Notes: generated from the sequence alone by a model not told the origin. 64,000 bases of DNA from Pseudocitrobacter vendiensis (GCF_943590815.1 NZ_CALSBS010000010.1:91163-155162), one strand, 5' to 3'. Counted from the stretch's first letter, positions 20,001-27,820 are shown. Numbers and translations: made by a program.

Positions 20001-21084
20001 TGCAATCGCCCATCAGTAATACGCCGCGAAGCCTGCCATCGCGCAGCAGCAGGCGGCGATAATGGCCGCTTTGTGGGTCAAATGAAGACCAGACGTCGTC
20101 ATTTTCAACCGCCTCTATCGGGCCGGCGCTAAAGAGATCGATACCGGTCACTTTCAGGCGAGTACCGTTATCCTGCCAGTGAAAATCCGCCTGCTCAGTG
20201 CCCGCCAGACGCGCACTGAGCACCTCGGCCTGTCGCAAACAAGGTGCGACTAATCCCCAGGTTTGCCCGTCGATTTCGCAACATTCACCGATAGCGCTCA
20301 CACCTGGCACCGCCGTTGCCAGTTGGCGATTGACCACAATCCCACGCTGGCAATGCATCCCGCTTCGTGCTGCCAGGGCAATATTAGGACGGACACCGGC
20401 TGCAATAACGACGCGCACAGCGGGCAGACAACGGCCATCATTAAGTTCAACAAACTGCTCGCGAATCGCGCGTACGTTCGCGTTGAGTTCGCAGCGGATC
20501 CCTCGCGCTTGCAGGTTTTGCACCAGTAACTGACTCGCCTGACTGTCGAGCTGCTGTTCCATTAATTTGTCGCCACGATGCACTAACGTGACGTTGTCAC
20601 CTCTCAGCACCAGTGCCGCCGCCGCTTCCACGCCCAGCACACCGCCGCCGATGACCACGGTATCACCGGGTGTCGCCAGCATGGCCTGCACATCCGCCAG
20701 CGTGCGAAAAGTGTGGACATGCGGCAAAGCAATGCCCGGAAACGGCGGCATAAACGGCAGCGAACCACAGGTAAAAACCAGCTCATCCCACGGCAACTCA
20801 CCATGAGTGGTAACTACACGCCGCGTTTGCGTGCAGACCTGCAGCGCCGTCTCGCCCTGCCGCACGTGAATATCGTGCTCCGTATACCAGGCAGGCGATT
20901 GCAGCAGCGTCTGGCTGAAGGCTTTTTCGCCGCTCAGCACGGGTGAAAGCTGGATGCGGTTATAGGCCTGACAGGGTTCATCACCGATTATGGTGATGGC
21001 AAACGCCCCGGGCGCGACCTTCACCAACCGCTCAGCCAGCCGGGTTGCCGCCATGCCGTTGCCAATCATCACCAGTTTTCGCAT
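17020..21084 (-). CDS. nasB: fused NasC–NasB–NirD: nitrate reductase electron-transfer flavoprotein joined to nitrite reductase
   Basis: One uninterrupted frame of 1354 residues. Residues 1–397 are a NasC-like FAD/NAD(P)H reductase (MRKLVMIGNGMAATRLAERL, GGGVLGVEAAAAL), the partner that feeds NasA. Residues 398 on are the assimilatory nitrite reductase. It has a second FAD/NAD domain (VVGHGMVGHHF, GGGLLGLEAANAL) and a BFD [2Fe-2S] module (ICSCHNVSKGDICHAV…CTKAATGCGGC). The sirohaem/[4Fe-4S] domain follows (SCVGSTWCRYG, SGCTRECAEAQGKD). A NirD-like Rieske-fold tail (LNVSTKPWQAICALTAIP…SPLYKRRIRLRDG) has no Cys/His cluster ligands. In Klebsiella NasC and NasB are separate. The ATG at 21084 is preceded by an in-frame GTG at 21087; AAGGGGA upstream serves either. 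Confidence 0.93.
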   Translation of the reverse strand: MRKLVMIGNGMAATRLAERLVKVAPGAFAITIIGDEPCQAYNRIQLSPVLSGEKAFSQTLLQSPAWYTEHDIHVRQGETALQVCTQTRRVVTTHGELPWDELVFTCGSLPFMPPFPGIALPHVHTFRTLADVQAMLATPGDTVVIGGGVLGVEAAAALVLRGDNVTLVHRGDKLMEQQLDSQASQLLVQNLQARGIRCELNANVRAIREQFVELNDGRCLPAVRVVIAAGVRPNIALAARSGMHCQRGIVVNRQLATAVPGVSAIGECCEIDGQTWGLVAPCLRQAEVLSARLAGTEQADFHWQDNGTRLKVTGIDLFSAGPIEAVENDDVWSSFDPQSGHYRRLLLRDGRLRGVLLMGDCTAAATFTDLIQSPQPAQPGWIFDQFTAQPTAEGRQIMIKPTLAVVGHGMVGHHFLQQCVQQNLHQRYQIVVFGAERYAAYDRVHLSEYFSGRDAASLSLVEDDFFTVNGIELRLSQAVTAIDPQTHLIRDALGHELHWDKLVLATGSWPFVPPIPGNDLPGCFVYRTLDDLDAIAAHAKTATRGVVIGGGLLGLEAANALRQLGLETHVVEFAPNLMAVQLDNGGAAMLREKISELGVGVHTSKTTTAIEHTAEGLTLRFADGETLLTDMVVFSAGIRPQDTLARSANLSVGERGGIIVDNHCRTSDADMFAIGECALWENKIFGLVAPGYQMARTVAAVLAGTELPFTGADMSTKLKLLGVDVASFGDAQGRTTGCQCYQWVDGPAQVYKKIVVSADGKTLLGGVLVGDASDYPTLLQMMLNAIALPAQPASLILPAQEGSAPKALGVAALPDSAQICSCHNVSKGDICHAVVAGATEMGAIKSCTKAATGCGGCSTLVKQVMEFQLAQQGVEVKKDVCEHFAYSRQEIYHLVRVNRIHTFEQLIIRYGHGDGCEICKPLVASVLASCWNDYLLKPAHLPLQDTNDRYFANIQKDGTYSIVPRMAAGEVTPDGLIAIGEVAKRYQLYSKITGGQRIDLFGARLEQLPAIWRELIDAGFETGHAYGKSLRTVKSCVGSTWCRYGVQDSTALAVTLEHRYKGLRAPHKIKMAVSGCTRECAEAQGKDVGVIATEKGWNLYLCGNGGMKPRHADLFASDLDDATLLRTIDRFLMFYIRTADRLQRTSTWMDNLEGGIDYLREVILNDSLGIADDLEREMARVIDSYQCEWRTTLNDPQRLALFRSYVNSDMPDEAVQRHDVRGQLQPVQMPVMPTLNVSTKPWQAICALTAIPAQAGIGARLGEMQIALFRFGENVYALDNLEPGSQANVLSRGLLGDAAGEPIVISPLYKRRIRLRDGRQCDSGEAVVRAWPVKVENGTVWVSNQPLLLRAEAS
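19891..19908 (-). promoter_or_regulatory. internal ribosome site and ATG for a separate NasB
   Basis: Inside the fused frame the minus strand reads GAAGGAAG–ACAAATA–ATG, a strong Shine–Dalgarno seven bases before an in-frame ATG at 19893. Initiation there would give a 957-residue nitrite reductase. TAATG in the neighbouring frame could be the relic of an ancestral nasC stop overlapping the nasB start. Confidence 0.65.
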
Positions 21085-21095
21085 CACGCGTCCCC

Positions 21096-21887
21096 TTACG
21101 CCGCTTTGGGCTGTTTTTCGTAAAGGAAATGGAGAATTTGCTGGCGCAAATGGTGGTAACGACTGTCATCGGCCAGTAGTACGCGATTGCGCGGGCGCGC
21201 AAGGTTGACATCGAGAATTTCACCGACCGTCGCCGCCGGGCCATTCGTCATCATCAACACCCGGTCAGAAAGCAGTACCGCTTCGTCAACGTCGTGGGTA
21301 ATCAGCACAATGGTAGTATTCAGCGCCTGCTGAATCTGCATTACCGAGTCCTGGAGATGTGCGCGGGTAAGCGCGTCCAGTGCGCCAAACGGCTCATCCA
21401 TCAACAGCACTTTCGGCTTCATCGCCAGCGCGCGGGCAATGCCGACGCGCTGCTTCATCCCGCCCGAGATTTCTCCCGGACGTTTATGCAGCGCATGGCC
21501 CATCTGCACCCGCTCAAGGTTGTGTACGATCCAGTCGCGGCGTTCGGCTTTGCTCATGCTTTTGTGAAACACGTGATCTACCGCCAGCGCCACGTTGTCG
21601 AAGCAGGTTAACCACGGCAGCAGTGAGTGGTTCTGGAAAACGACGGCGCGCTCCGGGCCCGGGCCCGCAATTTCACGGTTGTCGCAAATCAGGCCACCTT
21701 CTGTCGGGAGCGTTATTCCGGCAATCAGATTAAGCAGCGTCGATTTACCGCAGCCGGAGTGACCGATAAGGCTTACCGTTTCACCTTCGTGGATATCGAA
21801 TGACACGTTTTGCAGCGCCAGAAACTCACCGCTGGCGGTATGGAATCGTTGGCTGACGGCCTGAACCTGAATTAAGGGTTTCATCAT
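21096..21887 (-). CDS. nasD: nitrate ABC transporter ATP-binding protein NasD
   Basis: ATPase of the NasFED high-affinity nitrate/nitrite importer, on the cytoplasmic face. 263 residues with Walker A GHSGCGKST (about 42–50), Q-loop VVFQNHSLLPW, signature ISGGMKQRVGIARAL, Walker B VLLMDEPFGALD and switch His in LITHDVDEA. It belongs to the NrtD/SsuB/TauB group. ATGATG gives two possible starts (21887 or 21884); AGGAGC is closer to optimal for the second. The gap to nasC is 8–11 bp. Confidence 0.95.
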   Translation of the reverse strand: MMKPLIQVQAVSQRFHTASGEFLALQNVSFDIHEGETVSLIGHSGCGKSTLLNLIAGITLPTEGGLICDNREIAGPGPERAVVFQNHSLLPWLTCFDNVALAVDHVFHKSMSKAERRDWIVHNLERVQMGHALHKRPGEISGGMKQRVGIARALAMKPKVLLMDEPFGALDALTRAHLQDSVMQIQQALNTTIVLITHDVDEAVLLSDRVLMMTNGPAATVGEILDVNLARPRNRVLLADDSRYHHLRQQILHFLYEKQPKAA

Positions 21888-21894
21888 GCGCTCC

Positions 21895-22776
21895 TTATTT
21901 ATCCTGCCAGCTGAAACGGCGGGCGATGAGCATCAACCCCTGCTCCAGCACCAGCCCAACCACGCCAATAATGACGATGGCAATGAGAATGTTTTCGACG
22001 TTGAGGTTGTTCCACTCATTCCAGATCCAGAAACCGATCCCCAGCCCACCGGTGAGCATTTCGGCGGCGACGATCACCAGCCAGGCAATACCGATGGAGA
22101 GACGCACGCCGGTTAGTACCGCTGGCAGCACCGCCGGGAACAGGATCTTGCGCATTACCGTCCATTCTGAGAGCTGTAACACGCGCGCGACGTTGAGGTA
22201 GTCCTGCGGAATACGACGCACACCTTCCGCGGTATTAATAACCATCGGCCAGATCGAGCAGATAAAAATGGTCCAGCTGGACGCAGGCTCCGCTTTATGG
22301 AACAGAAGGAGGCCAATCGGCAGCCAGGCAAGTGGACTTACCGGGCGCAGCAGCGCAATCAGCGGCGAAAACATGCGAGAAAAAAAGACAAAGCGCCCAA
22401 TCAGGAAGCCAAGAGGAATACCCACCAGCGCCGCGAGGCCAAAACCCACCGCCACGCGCTGAAGAGAGGCCAGCACATTCCAACCCACACCCACATCGTT
22501 CGGCCCATTGTTATAGAACGGGTCAGCAAACAGCGTCAGCGCGGAATCCAGTGTGCTAAGCGGCGTCGGGAAACCTTTGCTGTTAATGGCGGCGAGTTGC
22601 CAGGCCAGCACCAACAACCCCAGCCCCAGCACCGCAGGAATGGTACATTCGGCGATATTGCGCAGCATGCGCCCCGAAGCAGGTGCACGTCGGCGCACCT
22701 GTACCGGCGGCAGCGTAATCACTTCACCCGGAACAGCCGGTGCGGCAGCCGGTTTGACATTTTGCGTCTGTTTCAT
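21895..22776 (-). CDS. nasE: nitrate ABC transporter permease NasE
   Basis: Inner-membrane permease of the nitrate importer, NrtB family. It has 293 residues from the ATG at 22776, which has GAGGAGCCTGAG just before it. An upstream ATG at 22815 would overlap nasF and lacks a site. A Pro/Ala-rich cytoplasmic N-terminus (VKPAAAPAVPGEVITLPPVQV) precedes about six helices. The coupling EAA-like loop is EGVRRIPQDYLNVARVLQLSEW, contacting NasD. Its start is two bases from the nasF stop. Confidence 0.94.
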   Translation of the reverse strand: MKQTQNVKPAAAPAVPGEVITLPPVQVRRRAPASGRMLRNIAECTIPAVLGLGLLVLAWQLAAINSKGFPTPLSTLDSALTLFADPFYNNGPNDVGVGWNVLASLQRVAVGFGLAALVGIPLGFLIGRFVFFSRMFSPLIALLRPVSPLAWLPIGLLLFHKAEPASSWTIFICSIWPMVINTAEGVRRIPQDYLNVARVLQLSEWTVMRKILFPAVLPAVLTGVRLSIGIAWLVIVAAEMLTGGLGIGFWIWNEWNNLNVENILIAIVIIGVVGLVLEQGLMLIARRFSWQDK

Positions 22777-22777
22777 C

Positions 22778-24034
22778 TCAGGCTCCTCTACGTTGAATGG
22801 CAAAGCTGCGGGCATACCCTTCCGGGTCGCTTCCGTTCCACACTGTTCCGTCCATCAGTGTGCTGCTGCGAAACAGGCTGGAAGGCGGCGTAATGCCGCC
22901 GACCGCCTGTGCCGCGTCTTTCCAGATATCCGTGCGATTAATGCGTTGCGCGATGGCCCGATAATCGGGCTCCGTTTTGAGGAGTCCCCAGCGGCGAAAT
23001 TGGGTTAAGAACCACATCCCGTCAGAGATCCACGGGAAGGTCACTTCGCCCTCGGCGTAAAAACGCATCGGATGTGCATCCTGCCAGCGACGACCGATGC
23101 CGTTATCGTATTCACCCAGCATGCGGCCTGTGAGGTACTGTTCTTTGGTGTTCAGCCAGCCACGACGCGAGAGGATCTGTGCGGTTTCACGTTTGTTTTC
23201 CGCTGACGCTTCAATCCAGCGGGCGGCGTCAATGAGCGCCGCGACCAACGCGCGACTGGTATTGGGGTTTTGCTCAACCCACTCGCGACGCGTGCCAAGC
23301 ACTTTCTCCGGGTGCTCCGGCCAGATATCCTGCGTGGTGGCCGCCGTGAAGCCGATGCGGTCATTAATCGCCCGCGCGTTCCACGGCTCGCCGACACAAA
23401 AGCCCACCATGTTGCCTATACGCATGTTCATCACCATCTGCGGCGGCGGTACGACTACGGTGCGCACATCGTCAAAGGGATGAATACCGCCGCTCGCCAG
23501 CCAGTAATAGAGCCACATGGCGTGGGTGCCGGTCGGGAAGGTGTGGGCGAAGGTATAAGCGCCCGGCGCGCTCTGACCTATCAGCTTTTTCAGCGCAGGA
23601 AGATCAGTCACCCCTTTCTCCTGTAACTCAGCAGAAAGCGTAATGGCCTGCCCGTTGCGGTTGAGGGTCATCAGGTTTGCCATCGCCTGCGGCTTACTGG
23701 CGATTCCCAGTTCCAGCCCGTAAAGCAGCCCATAAAGCACATGCGCCGCATCCAGCTCGCCATTGACCAGTTTGTCGCGTACTGCCGCCCAGCTCGCCTC
23801 TTTGCTGGGAACCAGCGTAATACCGTACTTTTTGTCAAAGCCTTTCAGCGAGGCAATTGCCAGCGGTGCGCAATCGGTTAGCGGGATAAATCCCACTCTT
23901 ACCGTCTCCTGCTCGGGCTTGTCTGAGCCCGCCGCCCACGCCGAATGCATCAAACCCGGCAGCAACATCGCGCCCCCCAATGCCGCCCCGGCCTGCAATA
24001 AACGCCGTCGAGAGAGTGAAAATGCATCGCCCAT
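22778..24034 (-). CDS. nasF: nitrate-binding protein NasF (NrtA family)
   Basis: Substrate-binding component of the nitrate importer, 418 residues from the ATG at 24034 (GGGAGC precedes; a GTG at 24046 is also in frame). A twin-arginine signal SRRRLLQAGAALGGAMLLPGLM ends near AWA, suggesting Tat export. The rest is an NrtA/SsuA-type periplasmic-binding fold (VRVGFIPLTDCAPLAIASLKGF, GTHAMWLYYWLASGGI, VGFCVGEPWNARAI). First gene of the operon, 17 bp past the leader terminator. Confidence 0.94.
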   Translation of the reverse strand: MGDAFSLSRRRLLQAGAALGGAMLLPGLMHSAWAAGSDKPEQETVRVGFIPLTDCAPLAIASLKGFDKKYGITLVPSKEASWAAVRDKLVNGELDAAHVLYGLLYGLELGIASKPQAMANLMTLNRNGQAITLSAELQEKGVTDLPALKKLIGQSAPGAYTFAHTFPTGTHAMWLYYWLASGGIHPFDDVRTVVVPPPQMVMNMRIGNMVGFCVGEPWNARAINDRIGFTAATTQDIWPEHPEKVLGTRREWVEQNPNTSRALVAALIDAARWIEASAENKRETAQILSRRGWLNTKEQYLTGRMLGEYDNGIGRRWQDAHPMRFYAEGEVTFPWISDGMWFLTQFRRWGLLKTEPDYRAIAQRINRTDIWKDAAQAVGGITPPSSLFRSSTLMDGTVWNGSDPEGYARSFAIQRRGA

Positions 24035-24050
24035 AGCTGCTCCCACATGT

Positions 24051-24090
24051 AAAAAAAAAGCGCCCGGCAGTGCTTACGCACTGCGGGACG
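24051..24090 (-). terminator. leader attenuator terminator of the nas operon
   Basis: On the minus strand CGTCCCGCAGTGC–GTAA–GCACTGCCGGGCG is followed by nine T, before any structural gene. In Klebsiella the nasF leader terminator is overcome by NasR when nitrate or nitrite is present. The position just upstream of nasF and the presence of nasR next door make the same role very likely here. Confidence 0.92.
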
Positions 24091-24110
24091 CCGTTATCCT
24101 GATGGTTTGA

Positions 24111-24124
24111 GGCCGCCGTTGGCC
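24111..24124 (-). ncRNA. ANTAR-type hairpin in the nasF leader RNA
   Basis: The leader reads GGCC–AACGGC–GGCC: a 4-bp stem with a six-base loop having A at position 1 and G at position 4, the features recognised by ANTAR antiterminators. It lies 20 nt upstream of the attenuator. The usual partner hairpin just 5' of it was not clearly resolved by eye. Confidence 0.6.
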
Positions 24125-24150
24125 CGCTACCGATGATTTACAGGTGATAA

Positions 24151-24167
24151 TGCAATTCAGATGCCAG
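24151..24167 (-). promoter_or_regulatory. sigma-54 promoter of the nas operon
   Basis: CTGGCATCTGAATTGCA matches TGGCA[C/T]-N5-TTGCA with exact -24/-12 spacing. Predicted start is near 24140, giving a leader of about 105 nt before nasF. TGCACT half-sites (for example near 24254 and 24288) could be NtrC contacts but are weak. Klebsiella nasF is known to be Ntr-controlled through such a promoter. Confidence 0.85.
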
Positions 24168-24258
24168 GTCGTAAATGACCGTGAAATCGGCCTGACGTGG
24201 CTGAGCGACTGCCTTCAATGCACTTTCAGCAGGCATGCTCTGCTCGCGAAGAGTGCAA

Positions 24259-25455
24259 TCAGGCAGAAAGATCGCGCTGCCAGAGTGCACTGACCGTTAA
24301 CAGAGCGCGCGCCACTTCCACCATGCGCTGATTTTTATCCATCGCCATTTTGCGCAGACAGTGCCATGCCTGCTCTTCATTCATTTGCTGATGCGCAATC
24401 AACACACTTTTCGCTTTATCGATCACTTTGCGCTCTTCGAGCATCTCTTTTAGCGACGCCAGTTGCCCGGTGAGTACTTCCAGTTCTCGCGCCTGTTGGC
24501 GCACCAACGGCAGCAGTTGCCGATCCAGGGTGAATAGCAGGTTATCGCTGGCAGGATCATCGAGCGGTGCAGCGTGTTGCGCCTGCGCGTCATCGTCGCG
24601 CAGCAATATCACGACCTCCGCAATGAGATCGCTTATCAGTGATTCCTCAAGGCTGCGAAGTTGCTCCAGACGCTGAGTTTGTAGGCTAAACCAACGCAGT
24701 GCCGCCTCGCCGCCGTCAGGCGCGGGCTGACGCGTGCAGGCGATGCGACGCAACTGTTCAATAGCAATGCCCGCCTGCCCGTGTTCATTGAACAACGTTT
24801 TCAATGTCTGGCTTGCCAGACTTATAAACCCGTCAAAGCAGGGCTGCTGACCATCAATTCTGTCTACCAACTGCTGGCGAAGATCGTCGCTAAACTGCCC
24901 GAGCGTAAAGCCCAGCGCCCCCAGCGCACGTTCCTGCCCCACCAGCTCTTTGCCCTGCATAAAGCTGTAAAGTGCCACGAGTCGCCCGACCAGCGCGGGG
25001 TTGTCGATGGTGTCATTAAGTTGGGGAATAATACTCAGCAGATGACGTATCACCCGACTATAACGGGCGGTAGCGGTACCGGCATCCACACGTTGGGTGT
25101 TAATGGCATGGCGCAAATCGGGCAACTGCTCCAGAGACCAGACGGCGCTGGCGATGCGCTGGCACAGCCCGGATGCGGCAGGTACCGCCTGCGGGTCAAG
25201 CAACTGCAAGAATTCGCGCACCCGCTCATCCACCAGTGCCGCACTCGCCCGGCGTTCAGGTTCATATAAACGTCCACCCGAGCATAACCAGATATTGGAC
25301 GCGCCGCGTTCGCACTGTAACATGTGTACCAGATGGCTCAACTGGCTTACCAGTTGGCCCTGCTGCGCCAGCTGTTGAAGCTTACCTTTCTGAACCTGGC
25401 GCGCATAACGAAACCACTCGATTGCGCCGGGTGTCGTGTCAGCACGATTGATCAT
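24259..25455 (-). CDS. nasR: nitrate/nitrite-responsive antiterminator NasR
   Basis: RNA-binding regulator that allows read-through of the nasF leader terminator. It has 398 residues from the ATG at 25455, which has a strong GGGAGGGAGC site. A longer frame to 25530 would overlap divergent ychN. A nitrate/nitrite-sensing NIT domain fills about residues 35–290 (SQLSHLVHMLQCERGASNIWLCSGG). A C-terminal ANTAR domain (LEERKVIDKAKSVLIAHQ…AWHCLRKMAMDKNQRMVEVARALL) binds RNA. It sits directly upstream of its target, and the nasF sigma-54 promoter is in the 212 bp between them. Confidence 0.95.
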   Translation of the reverse strand: MINRADTTPGAIEWFRYARQVQKGKLQQLAQQGQLVSQLSHLVHMLQCERGASNIWLCSGGRLYEPERRASAALVDERVREFLQLLDPQAVPAASGLCQRIASAVWSLEQLPDLRHAINTQRVDAGTATARYSRVIRHLLSIIPQLNDTIDNPALVGRLVALYSFMQGKELVGQERALGALGFTLGQFSDDLRQQLVDRIDGQQPCFDGFISLASQTLKTLFNEHGQAGIAIEQLRRIACTRQPAPDGGEAALRWFSLQTQRLEQLRSLEESLISDLIAEVVILLRDDDAQAQHAAPLDDPASDNLLFTLDRQLLPLVRQQARELEVLTGQLASLKEMLEERKVIDKAKSVLIAHQQMNEEQAWHCLRKMAMDKNQRMVEVARALLTVSALWQRDLSA

Positions 25456-25521
25456 GCTCCCTCCCGGTAACGTCTCTTTTATTAACCAAAGCAATAAACG
25501 TGCCTTTTTGAAGGAGTAGAG

Positions 25522-25875
25522 ATGCAACATATTGTGATCGTCGCTAACGGTGCCGCCTACGGCAGTGAATCCCTGTTCAACAGCCTGCGCCTGGCCATTG
25601 CCCTGCGCGAACAGCAGGGTGACCTCGACCTGAAACTGTTTTTAATGTCTGATGCGGTCACCGCCGGGTTACGTGGGCAAAAACCTGCGGAAGGCTACAA
25701 CATTCAGCAGATGCTGGAGATCCTCACCGCGCAAAACGTCCCCGTAAAACTGTGTAAAACCTGCACCGATGGCCGGGGCATTACCGCGCTGCCGCTGATT
25801 GATGGGGTGGAAATTGGTACGCTGGTCGAACTGGCCCAATGGACGCTGGCCGCTGACAAGGTGCTGACGTTTTAA
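25522..25875 (+). CDS. ychN: DsrE-family protein YchN
   Basis: Small cytoplasmic protein of 117 residues, almost identical to E. coli YchN, which forms a hexamer with a DsrE/TusD-type fold. Conserved Cys in KLCKTCTDGRGI may carry sulfur, as in sulfur-relay relatives, but no reaction is established. AAGGAG precedes the ATG. It is divergent from nasR. No clear terminator follows. Confidence 0.95.
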   Translation: MQHIVIVANGAAYGSESLFNSLRLAIALREQQGDLDLKLFLMSDAVTAGLRGQKPAEGYNIQQMLEILTAQNVPVKLCKTCTDGRGITALPLIDGVEIGTLVELAQWTLAADKVLTF

Positions 25876-26071
25876 GCGTTTATTTAGTCGACTTTACTGA
25901 AATTACCGTCGATTGCCGCAGATTCTTCCCGGCTGGCGCGCGTTATCTGGTCAATCACGCGCCAGGCTGAATGGTTTCAGGAGAATTCTCACTTTTGTTG
26001 AATCGTTGTCAGATTTGTTGATCGAAATCATCATCTTCCCCCTCCCTATTTGGTGTTATCAATGAGTGATT

Positions 26072-26087
26072 TGTGAACAACATCACA
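26072..26087 (+). promoter_or_regulatory. consensus CRP site
   Basis: TGTGAACAACATCACA is a perfect TGTGA-N6-TCACA palindrome. It lies 52 bp before the likely start of the small gene at 26139 and is the only such full match I noticed. Confidence 0.65.
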
Positions 26088-26138
26088 TGCAGGATATCCG
26101 TCGCAGGGAGTGCATTCACAGAAAGATTCGGGGTTGAG

Positions 26139-26372
26139 ATGGCGATGGTTAAGGCAAGTTTGACGTTATTTGGTGGGGATACGGTGGTGGTGCGTTGCTC
26201 AGAGCGCTGCCATATTCATTTAATGAGCGCACAAAGCAGCAACAGCGATATTCTGAGCGTACAAAACAGAGAGAGCGCCTATCTTACGGTGCCTTACAGC
26301 GGTACCTGGAATGTGTTGATTGACAGCCACAGCCAGTCGCTTGAACACTCAATCAGCTATGTTGCAGCCTGA
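26139..26372 (+). CDS. small DUF1883-like protein
   Basis: About 77 residues from the ATG at 26139 (a second ATG is at 26145). LTLFGGDTVVVRCSERCHIHLMSA, then AYLTVPYSGTWNVLIDSHS and LEHSISYVAA, recalls the DUF1883 fold: a short all-beta domain with a GDVVVV… and PYSGHWNVVID pattern. Function is unknown. A frame opening at GTG 26073 lies inside the CRP site and is less likely. A good terminator follows immediately, so this is a monocistronic unit. It is not present at this place in E. coli K-12 as I recall it. Confidence 0.65.
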   Translation: MAMVKASLTLFGGDTVVVRCSERCHIHLMSAQSSNSDILSVQNRESAYLTVPYSGTWNVLIDSHSQSLEHSISYVAA

Positions 26373-26377
26373 TTAAG

Positions 26378-26409
26378 CGCCCGGAAGCCGAAACTTCCGG
26401 GCGTTTTTT
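26378..26409 (+). terminator. terminator after the DUF1883-like gene
   Basis: CGCCCGGAAG–CCGAAA–CTTCCGGGCG followed by six T. It also ends at the chaC stop codon, but the opposite strand has only a short T run (TTAA), so it mainly serves the plus strand. Confidence 0.85.
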
Positions 26410-27094
26410 ATGCCAGCCCCGGTTGTGGGTTGATCCCCAGTAAACCGCGAACATATTTAATCAATTCATTGAGCCCTTCATCGGGCATACCGAGTTTCTG
26501 TAACTCTTCATCCAGCGAGAAAAGATACTGCGCATTGGTGCCCAGCGGGCCGCTCGCTGCCGCAATTAACGGTGCTATCACCTGTACGCTGGTGTCAGCT
26601 TCGTACTGCGGGTGGCGGGGATCCATAATAAAGACCAGCGCGTTAACCTTGCGCCCGTCGTCGAGTTCCAGCTTGCACCAGGTGGGCAAATAGCAGCCGG
26701 TGATCATCTCACGTTTCCACAACAGCGAAAGCTCATCTTCAACCGTCGTCTCGGGCAACTGATAGGCGATACCGGTGGTGCGCCCGCCCTCTTTCAACGC
26801 CAGCATGCGGCCTGGCTGGCAGGCCGTCCCGCGCCCGGCGGTCAGGCGCAGGCAAAATGCCCGATGCCAGCCGACCAACGTACCGGTACAGGAGTCGGTA
26901 AATTCCAGCGCCGGATTCCACATCAGCGAGCCGTAGCCGAATATCCACACCGGCCCGTTATCTGGCCGACACGCAAGCGTAGCGGCCAGGGATGCCGCGC
27001 GTTGCTCTGGAGACCAGAGCAGCGATTCCTCAATAGCGCCAAACGCTGTTGTACAATCTGCCTTCATTAAGAAATCACGTGTAATCACTCTCAA
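26408..27094 (-). CDS. chaC: glutathione-specific gamma-glutamylcyclotransferase ChaC
   Basis: Degrades glutathione to 5-oxoproline and Cys-Gly in the cytoplasm. It has 228 residues. The gamma-glutamyl-binding motif WIFGYGSLMWNP is near residue 50, and the core VGWHRAFCLRLTAGRGT…PGRMLALKEGG follows. GIAYQLPE carries the conserved region with the catalytic acid. The C-terminus diverges from E. coli. The start used (MRVITRDFLMKADC) is two residues longer than the E. coli form; ATG choice is uncertain by a few codons. Confidence 0.93.
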   Translation of the reverse strand: MRVITRDFLMKADCTTAFGAIEESLLWSPEQRAASLAATLACRPDNGPVWIFGYGSLMWNPALEFTDSCTGTLVGWHRAFCLRLTAGRGTACQPGRMLALKEGGRTTGIAYQLPETTVEDELSLLWKREMITGCYLPTWCKLELDDGRKVNALVFIMDPRHPQYEADTSVQVIAPLIAAASGPLGTNAQYLFSLDEELQKLGMPDEGLNELIKYVRGLLGINPQPGLA

Positions 27095-27303
27095 CCTCCG
27101 CCACTACATCACGTCCGTGCGTATTATTCAGACCTCTGGTTTTGGCTAATAGCGAACCAGGCAAATTCTCATCTGCATTTGCCTTTCCCTGAGTTTTTAT
27201 TGCTTAAATATTATCCAGCTTTATTAAGCAATATGCAATTGCGCATCTGACGGCAAGAGTATTAAACCGTGACAAAGGGCTTTAGGATAATCGTGCTATT
27301 GGC

Positions 27304-27534
27304 CTATTTCTTTTTATGCCATTTGTCATCGTCACCTTTTTCATACTCATGTTTCACTGCGGCCCAGGCCACACGGTGAGCAGTCTCCTCGCGGGAGGCA
27401 TCGTCCCGACGGTCAGATTTATCTTTGTATTGTTCCCACGCACTGTTAAAGGCTTCTTTGTATATCTCCTGGGCGTGAGCTGGCAAAACATGTTGCACAC
27501 TGTCGGGTAAATCAGATTTGCTGTTATAGGGCAT
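27304..27534 (-). CDS. chaB: cation transport regulator-like protein ChaB
   Basis: Small charged cytoplasmic protein of 76 residues, historically linked to ChaA although its role is unproven. MPYNSKSDLPDSVQHVLPAHAQEIYKEAFNSAWEQY and RRDDASREETAHRVAWAAVKHEYEKG match E. coli ChaB. The ATG at 27534 has an ideal AGGAGGACTT. An upstream in-frame ATG at 27558 lacks one. Confidence 0.94.
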   Translation of the reverse strand: MPYNSKSDLPDSVQHVLPAHAQEIYKEAFNSAWEQYKDKSDRRDDASREETAHRVAWAAVKHEYEKGDDDKWHKKK

Positions 27535-27820
27535 AAGTCCTCCTGTTAGTGGCTTCATGATAAGTATGGCTCACTGAACCGCAGACAAAACTTAATTAAG
27601 AATATTACTCACCTTCAACACATAACATGATGTTAATTAATGGATAAAATAACATAACAACACTTTTCAATAGCTTCATATAAAAGTTATCAATCAGGGT
27701 AAACTTTAGTAAAAAATCGTTATATATAAGCCACAATCTGTTAATTTATAGACTTATGCTGTGACGATTAGAAATATTCTAAGTATATAATTATAAACAC
27801 CTGCACTAACGGAGATGGAC

